Source: Polytrichum commune (taxonomy: Eukaryota; Streptophyta; Polytrichopsida; Polytrichales; Polytrichaceae). From it: 64,000 bases of DNA. The stretch spans positions 49,692,440-49,756,439 of the forward strand of contig OX485807.1 of assembly GCA_950295325.1 (NCBI GenBank). Direction: 5' to 3'. Both the position numbers and the translations under genes were made by a program. Under the pieces are notes generated by a model. That model made no database searches, was not told the origin of the DNA, and saw nothing but the letters and a program-made list of their open reading frames with translations. Positions 57,201 to 64,000 of this stretch are shown here, piece by piece; the stretch's first letter is position 1, and each line of letters starts with the position of its first letter.

Positions 57201-57721
57201 AGAAGTGCAAAGGGAAATCTTCTAACATTAATTATCAAAGAATTGAAAATTAGTGTTGAGCAAGGTAGGGTACGTGGTAACAACATTAAATATAATCAAA
57301 CACTAAATATCCTATTTAGTGTAGTGACAACACAAGGTACATGTCACATGTACAAATTAAATTGCTCATTTTATTTTATTTAAAAAAAATTGTTGTGAGA
57401 AGATTTGCAAGCCACATCTTCGACACATTTAACAAGAAGTGAAGACAAGTGAAGCCCAAGAGAAGACAAGGAATGATCAAACTTAATTTTTTTTCACAAT
57501 TGCCCTTTTTGGGCATGTATTAAAAAAATCAGCACCTCCACTTTTTGGTACATGGTCATTCTTCATGGTCCACACTCGGTGTACACCTAGTGAAGGGCCC
57601 ATGAACCATGAAAACTAATATTTTAGTAACTCGGACCATGGAAGTCGTCCCATGAAGTCGTCCCACGCAAAATAGGCCTCTTACGTGGGACGACTTCATG
57701 GTCCATAGTGTAAACCGCCCC

Positions 57722-59518
57722 TCAGTAGCAGAATTTAGGTTAGAAGAATTGACAAGTGGGAGCAAGGGAAGGAGGGATTGTCTACAATGCAAGTAGTGGA
57801 AGTAACGCCGAGCAACACCATATCTAAGAGAAACTTAGACTGGTGGAGAGAGAAAGAGACCGCTAGTTGAAGAGACAACGACCAAAGAGGGTAGCCAGGG
57901 TAACAACAAAGAAAGTCACCGAGGCAACTAAAGCCGGGTTGGGGTAGAGGGCCACCAGCATAACCAGAGTCGGAGAGCCACCGAGAGTGGGCAAGGAACC
58001 ACCGAGAACGGGAGGTAAGCTACTATGAACGAAAGGAGCAACCAACTTTATGAAGGGGGGGGGGGGCACCAAAGTATGAGAACCAAGTATTGGGAATGGT
58101 TATCATGGGGCCCCACAACCCGAGGGTATGCATTGATATTTAATTTGCAAGACACCTTAACAATTAGTGAACCACCCAACAATTAATGAGCCATCCCAAC
58201 AATTAGTAAGCCACTCAGTGGATTGAATGACCTAGTGCCATTTAGATAATTTATAGGCCAAATAAATGAATAAGATATTATCATGTGGCGAACACCATGG
58301 TAGGAGATAGGCAAGTGAATGGAAGACATTACCTTATGGTAGATACTGAAGATCTTAGCTGAGTTAGGTCTATTGCATCTTGTTGGGTAAAGACAAAGGC
58401 TACATGCAATGGTGACAAAGTATGAGGTTACTATGGGTAGGCTATAACCGGCCAAGGACATTACCTAGTAAGGATAAAGAGTTTACCTTACCAAAGTAAA
58501 TGAATAAATCGTAAAGATTATTTGTGTACAAGATAGACTAAGAGCATACATTCAAAACATACAACCTATCTTGATGATGTGTTGATGTTAAGTTAATCTA
58601 TGTGGTTGAATCTTGAGATAAGTTGCCAGGTCCATCACAGATGAAGGTGGTGATCACAGTTGTGAAGTTTGGCATGATGATTGTAAGTTTTTTTAAATGA
58701 AATAAATTTGAGATCATCACATGCATAATTTATGGAAATTAAAGGCGATGCCGTTACTCAGAAAACATTACCCATGACATTGTCTTAATTATGAGCCATT
58801 AACTACTTGCCAAGCTTTTGAGCTTCACAATTGATTTAGAGTATGGAATTAGAATGATAGTTGTCCACACACACACATAGGATTGAATTACACATGACTG
58901 AGAAAGTATAATGGACCATGAGAGTGGATATTAGGTTTCATGAAGAAGAAGTGAAGGAGTATAAGACCTAGATTGTTATTAAAGTCCTTATCAAATGTGA
59001 CATTAATCCCTATAGACACTAGCTCAATCTTCCTTGAGGCCTAGTTCCCTGGGTTGGTTTCTTAGGTAAGTTTGAAGCCTAACAAAAAAACATCAAGTAC
59101 AATTTCCTAGTGAAACGGCAAGTGGGAACAAGGGGTTGTCTCCCCTCTAGACTACCAATTCTTGAGAAATGGTGGGGGTCGATTTTGGGAGCCAATGAGA
59201 ATGTGCAACACAAGTTCTTGCATATTTTAAAATTGATATTTTGGTCAATTTGTTAATTGATCAACTTTGAGGTTTGCATGACCTTGCAACTCTTCAACCC
59301 GCCACATGTCACTAAACTAGCAAAAACACCGGTTCACTTGCACATGTAGTGTGACTGCAAGTTTCAAAACACCTGGTTTCGCCTCTCTGGTACGAGACGA
59401 CTATTCATGCAAAACCTCCAATTCCAAGCATGTGTGACCTCTACTGGATAAACAAGGTTGGTTTTCTTTTCGGTGACTTCCTTTGTGGTCCTTTTAAGAT
59501 GGTCTTCTTTGTGGCTTT
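57722..59518. other. Intergenic, with short repeats
   Basis: A run of 12 G lies at 58055-58066. A 20-bp motif ('caattagtgaaccacccaa') is repeated three times with changes at 58160-58218. No gene is recognised. Confidence 0.45.
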
Positions 59519-60028
59519 CTTTGAGTCTTTCATGCAAACCAATGACATGTGCACGTTCGTTCATGTGGGCCTTGAGAATATAATCACGAAATACCCCAAC
59601 CTAGTGTAGATTCATACTTTAACACGAATCTCCTATAGTTATACTCTCAGGGCCCACATGAATGAACAGACACATCGCTTTGATAATGTTGTGGACGTTG
59701 CCCCGGTGCTTGAGAATTTTTTGATCCCGATTCCCACTACAACCACCACAAAGCGAGACAAATTGAATGTGGTTCTTTGAGTCTTTCCTACAAACCAATT
59801 ACATGTATGCATCCGTCCATATGGGCCCTGAGAATATAATCACGAAATGCCCCAACCTAGTACAAATTCAGACTTAACACGAGCCTCCTATAGTTACACT
59901 CTCAAGGCCCACATGAATGAACAAACACATCGCTTGATAATGTTGTGAACGTTGGCCCGGTGCTTGGGAATTTCTTGATCCCGATTCCCACTGCAGCCAC
60001 CACGAGGCGAGGCAAATTGAATGTATGA
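59519..60028. repeat. Tandem duplication, period 256 bp
   Basis: Units 59519-59774 and 59775-60028 are about 88-90% identical by eye ('gaatataatcacgaaat', 'ccccaacctagt', 'gcccacatgaatgaaca', 'ttgatcccgattcccact', 'gacaaattgaatgt'). Each unit also holds an internal inverted pair (CATGTGGGCC / GGCCCACATGAATG). No gene is recognised. Confidence 0.85.
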
Positions 60029-61799
60029 ATGGATGCGTGTCAGACACAAACTCGTGCATGAAACGAAGCGAAGCAAAGCAGCAACGCGATTGTTGCCCAA
60101 TGATGATGATGATGGGGAGGAAGGTTTCCGGTGTGGTTTACTTTGTGGTGTTTTCTTGTCGTGACTGTCAGGCTAGTGTCAATCGCGTGTCCACACACAC
60201 AGACACAGACACAGACACACACAGAGCGAAAAAGGAACTGAACGCTGCCAGTGCCGTCAAGTACTACTACTACTATTACTACTGAGCCCACATAGTGCTC
60301 GGATCCTACAGTCGGAGGCCCGCCTCAGGGTTCACGTGGATGCATGTGGCATGGAATCAAAGCAGTTGTGATTCGATCGAATTGTGTTACCACTGTTTCC
60401 TGGATTTTTGATCCCCAACAGGAACATAATATAATTTGATTGCGATGACTCCACCGTACTGCTGATGCTGCTGGTTCATCGCACCAATTGGTGGCACATG
60501 AAGTGGAAGAAGGGCAGGCTAAAAGTTTGACGTAAGGTGGTGAGTTGCACCTAGTATCATAATCGTGACTCATTATAAACTCTAATGGTATATGTACATA
60601 CCCAAGTCTGAAATGTACATATATGAAAGAGAACCATTATGGGTCATCGATGAGTTTCATTGCAAGAGTTCGGAAGATGTTCATCTTGACTTCAGAACTA
60701 ACAAGTTCGATTCTCGTCACTACTAGCATACAAGAGTTGGGCATAACACATCATACATCAATGAGAATCTATCATCGTGGTAGATTTATATATCTTTTCA
60801 AGTCTCGTATATTTATAGTGTATGTTCCTTATTTGGATTTGATGAAGACGGTTCATGTAATTTTCATTTTGTTATTGTATGTATGGATGTTCTTGATAAA
60901 CCATTTCTAGCCATGGCCACCTAGGCATCAATTCAATCCCAAATGTTTGTGCTATTTATAGCATCTTTGACACATGTATCAGCCTCAAAGAGCCCCAAAC
61001 TAGTATTATTAACCACAAACCTATACGATAAAACTCCTTGAGCATGGTTGAAGTTCCACAAGGTTCCACGTCTGCCCTTGTTATAAATGTGTTTTTTTCC
61101 ATGCAATAAACACTCAATGGTTGCTTTCATAATAAGAACACATAACATTTTTCACATCCAATGAGTGTTCTCTTCATAATATTCTCACACGTTTGGAGTT
61201 TTAGGCTACTTACATTGCATCATTCAACTTGCCTTGCAAATCCGTGAGCCTGGGGAATACATGCGAATTGTGCCCTCTTTATTGTGGAGGATTTCCCATG
61301 GATTCTAGATTCATGTTGAACATTTTGCAGTCGTTTGTGGTATGATGGCCAAGTGTGAGGTATTGCCTACCTTCCGGCAAGTGGGTGATACTACTTGTGA
61401 ATAATGGTTTGCAAATATCTTAAATTTTTATAACTTCGAAATATTTTGGGCGAATGCACGAGACTCTATACCTTTTAAGTTGTACGTACCAATTCCTTTG
61501 TTTCTTATATAGACAACTTAGAATCTTCTAGAAAGCTTTCATTTGGTCAGAGAAGCACTAGTCGGAAAGTTGGGTCCTTGTGACATCTTTTTCAACACTA
61601 ATAAACACAAATGGCCAAGCATGACATGTGTGGTCCATTGAGGCCATCTATGTCAACCATCAATCATCCTGAACATGTCTATGTTTTGGACAAGGTCACT
61701 CTCAAAAAATAATTATTAAACATTGGTAATTTTCAAAGGTATTTTATAAATTAAATATTTACGAATATCACAATAAAAAGCATGCATAACATGGTGGCA
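60029..61799. other. Intergenic, with microsatellites
   Basis: (CA)n/(GACACA)n at about 60194-60224 and (TAC)n at about 60262-60282. The stretch 60.0-60.5 kb is GC-balanced and could be relic genic sequence, but no domain is visible. Confidence 0.4.
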
Positions 61800-61935
61800 A
61801 GCCTCCACCTACCATATCTTAGGTATATAACCACCTACAAGGCTAGGGTAACGGTGGTGGCTAGAGGATTTGAATCTTGAACCTCATAGCCCCCACTTGG
61901 ATTCTTTAGCCATCCACATGTGCAAGAGAGTGCAT
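61800..61935 (-). repeat. SINE-like sequence with pol III-type boxes (family F, copy 1)
   Basis: The minus strand reads GGATGGCTAAAGAATCCAAG (A box-like) and, about 30 nt on, GGTTCAAGATTCAAATCC (B box-like). A second sequence with the same order lies at 62900-63070. tRNA-derived SINE heads show this arrangement, but no clear cloverleaf or tail is seen. Confidence 0.4.
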
Positions 61936-61974
61936 CAAACCTTTATATATGGCAAGGCCGCTTTTACCTTGAAA

Positions 61975-62207
61975 TACGAGGATTTATCGAGTAAAGCACC
62001 TCTCATCCATCCAACATAAAAACTTGTCCCCTACAAATATTTGGCATATTCGTCTTCAATGATTTGGACTAGACTAATTTGGGGTCTTTAAACCTAAATC
62101 TGGTGTTTAAATAACTAAAATATTACACATGGATCATTTATTATTTCAATGCTTCTATGTTGGATGAATGAATGACATATTTGTATGCAATAATTCCCTC
62201 TCTCCCA
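61975..62207. mobile_element. MITE family D, copy 4 (about 233 bp)
   Basis: The left end carries CTCTCATCCATCCAAC. The right end is 'GTTGGATGAATGAATGACAT' followed by 'aataattccctctctccc'. Internal blocks 'aaaacttgtcc', 'cttcaatgatttggac', 'agactaatt' match the other copies. Confidence 0.75.
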
Positions 62208-62899
62208 CCTTAGTAAATACTTATGAAGGTGACTCACATCTAGATCTATATCTATAAGATCTCTAAAACTAAACAGAGATAGAACATTCAATAAAAAATT
62301 TGAATAGGGGAAATACATCATTGTAAGAAAACCTCTAAACTAAACAAAGAGAGAGCATTCCTCTATGTGCATTCAATAATATACATGGAATCTATATCTA
62401 ATGAGTAAACATAATATCTAGATTTATTGAGTAGCCAAAATAATAAGAAAATCTTCACAAACCTTTTGCATGACAGAGATGTGACACAACTCCCATATAT
62501 GGAAGAAAAATCATTAAACTCTATTTATCCTTGTTGGCTTCAACACAAAGTTTTTAATGCCATGGAGCCCTACGTTTCCATGTCAAAGTGTCTAGCCTTC
62601 CTTCTAGTGAAGGTTACCGATTTGTTCACTACTAGGATTCTAGGGCCAAGGTGGTAGAAATTTTGACTCTTTTTTATTTATTGAAAATGGCTAATATGAC
62701 TACAATCACTATAGTGACCAAATCTGACATCTGCAATCAAATAGTTGTCATTTGGGTCATGCTACAATGACCATGGTCATTTTCATACTTTTTATGTTGT
62801 AAGGATATTATATTGCATATATTTTGAGACCTTGTGCCGCATGACCCACTTTTGTTATATTTTGTTTTGATTATAGGAAGGTGAATTCCATGGTAAAAA
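62208..62899. other. Intergenic, AT-rich, nothing recognised
   Basis: No supportable feature. A short inverted motif around 'agtgacc/tcactatag' occurs near 62705-62775. Confidence 0.4.
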
Positions 62900-63070
62900 A
62901 TTTAACATTTTAAAATACATACAAAGTAGTGAGTCAAATCTACTGATATGTAGGGCCAAACATGGCTTCTCCAAGTGCCTAGGGTGCCAGCCTAGAAGAA
63001 GTGGATGCAGGAAGGCTTGACCCCATGACCTCATGGATCCCAAACCAAGCCCTTAGCCATCAACTCTACT
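62900..63070 (-). repeat. SINE-like sequence (family F, copy 2)
   Basis: The minus strand reads GATGGCTAAGGGCTTGG (A box-like) and ATGGGGTCAAGCCTTCC (B box-like), preceded by the same CACATGTG seen beside copy 1. Low confidence without a search. Confidence 0.4.
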
Positions 63071-63084
63071 CACATGTGCACATA

Positions 63085-63180
63085 ACTACACTAAATATGA
63101 TATTTAATGTCACTTAACATTTGGAATTATGCAATGCTATATTTTTTTATTGTATATCTCATATTTTACCAACAAGTGTG
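63085..63180. mobile_element. Left end of a family B MITE
   Basis: ACTACACTAAATATGATATT, then 'aatgtcacttaacatttgga' and 'ttttaccaa', match the left part of 2146-2369. No right end is found nearby. Confidence 0.65.
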
Positions 63181-63446
63181 AAATTGGTACTCTATATACC
63201 TATTATGTAATTATGACATAGAGTTACCATATACTCTGCAAATTTGTGTAGGTTTCATATGATTTTTTAAAATTATTAATTAGACTCTTTATAGGTTTAT
63301 GGATCTATGGATTTTTTGAATTTATTCAAGTTATTTAACTTGCCTAAAAGACTCATTTATTTAAATACATAGCAAATTTTTGTAGGTCGCATATGATTTT
63401 TTATTTTTTGAAAGAAAAATTGGAGACTTATTAGCTTTTACTAGAT

Positions 63447-63471
63447 CTATATATATATATATATATATATA
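63447..63471. repeat. (AT)n microsatellite
   Basis: About 24 bp of alternating TA. Confidence 0.95.
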
Positions 63472-63614
63472 ATTTTTGGAAATTTTTGAAGTCATTTGAC
63501 ATGCTTGAAAGTCTATCTTAGGCTTTGAGGATTTGCCATGGTTGTAGCTCAAACAACAAGGAGCTTACAAAGTGACCATATATGTGCATGAATGAGCATA
63601 ACTTTTTATAAATA

Positions 63615-63746
63615 AGATGGTGGGTTCAAACACACACTTGCATTTGACACAAATGGCCCTTTGGTGTGAGAGTGACCATTTGGGATATGGCTACTTGGAC
63701 ACAAAGGACCATTATGTCAAATACAAGTGTGTGTACCCACCATCCT
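63615..63746. mobile_element. About 130-bp foldback element
   Basis: GATGGTGGGTTCAAACACAC at the left is inverted at the right as 'gtgtgtgtacccaccatc'. The arms agree for about 50 bp ('acttgcatttgacacaaatg' against 'cattatgtcaaatacaagt'), leaving a short loop. Non-coding; the transcript would form a long hairpin. Confidence 0.7.
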
Positions 63747-64000
63747 AGTACACCGTTTATGGTATTCAGTGTCATGTACACTAATTGCAAAGGACCTAAA
63801 CTAGTTGCCTAGAGGTCTTAAAGTGTCATGCCCGGTAATTGCCAATATGATTGCATTCATCAACATAAGTAACTTCTTATAGTGAAAAGATATGTACATT
63901 ATGACATTTCAAGTAGCTCACCAGGATACATTAGATGGTAGTCTTGTGTTTCAATATGCAAGGGGAAGATACTTTTGAGCGTACTAATGGCAAGTATCAT

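Larger units (their letters stand above)
56227..57721. mobile_element. 1.5-kb Harbinger-like inverted-repeat element with TCA target duplication
   Basis: The ends GGGGCGGTTTACACTATGGA and its inverse match over about 29 bp. TCA flanks both sides (56224-56226 and 57722-57724). The terminus resembles the 15538 element (GGGCCGGTTCACACTATGG), which suggests one superfamily. Inside lie a 364-bp element (56337-56700), a worn copy of the CACTA-MITE centre (57000-57200) and a family B end (57290-57335). No transposase is readable. Confidence 0.82.

Noticed and set aside
60025-60291. ORFs on both strands over CA and TAC microsatellites
   Set aside because: They are translations of simple repeats (Cys-Val, Thr-Asp and Tyr runs).
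1-64000. Prokaryotic features (operons, CRISPR arrays, ribosome binding sites)
   Set aside because: No regularly spaced short direct repeats with unique spacers occur, and the window is clearly plant nuclear DNA with spliced genes.

Overview
The window is nuclear DNA of a land plant. It holds spliced genes with GT-AG introns, a class II trehalose-phosphate synthase-like gene, a plastid allene oxide cyclase gene with a transit peptide, a chromodomain Ty3/gypsy retrotransposon with a tRNA-iMet primer site, a plant-type LINE and dozens of small inverted-repeat elements. Gene density is low: two convincing host genes in 64 kb, with AT-rich repeat-laden DNA between them. This fits a large, transposon-rich genome. 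I lean weakly to a non-seed plant (fern, lycophyte or bryophyte), but the sequence alone does not settle it.

Layout. 1-17 kb: intergenic DNA made of MITEs, tandem duplications, homopolymer G/C runs and a 4-kb inverted pair of degenerate elements that carries a broken pogo/Tigger-type DDE transposase piece (10.4-10.8 kb). 17.1-22.7 kb: the trehalose-phosphate synthase-like gene on the plus strand, with a GC-richer promoter, a perfect ABRE/G-box, a GA/GT-rich leader, two coding exons and a probable 3'-UTR intron whose donor abuts the stop codon. 23-28 kb: intergenic, nothing recognised except a SINE-like tail and microsatellites. 28.0-34.3 kb: a decayed minus-strand chromovirus with very short LTRs. 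35.8-39.6 kb: a decayed plus-strand LINE interrupted by a 1.12-kb inverted-repeat element. 40-45 kb: a CACTA-type MITE, SINE-like copies and two further foldback families, one of which also sits at the very start of the window. 45.1-45.5 kb: a RING-finger gene fragment on the plus strand.

45.96-50.17 kb: allene oxide cyclase on the minus strand in four exons. The splice phases join perfectly and the reading frame runs from a plastid transit peptide to the usual C-terminus. Its third intron holds a 118-nt 5S rRNA-like sequence in the sense orientation and a diverged array of about 120-bp repeats. 50.5-64 kb: intergenic again, with nested MITEs (a 1.5-kb element holding a 364-bp one), a 256-bp tandem duplication, SINE-like sequences and more copies of the MITE families seen in the first 17 kb.

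The two host genes are not functionally coupled. One belongs to trehalose/sugar signalling in the cytosol, the other to jasmonate/OPDA synthesis in the plastid. The most unusual points are the sense 5S-like insert in the allene oxide cyclase intron with possible flanking splice sites, the in-frame 111-bp optional segment in the same gene's exon 2, and the layered nesting of several MITE families with readable target-site duplications.
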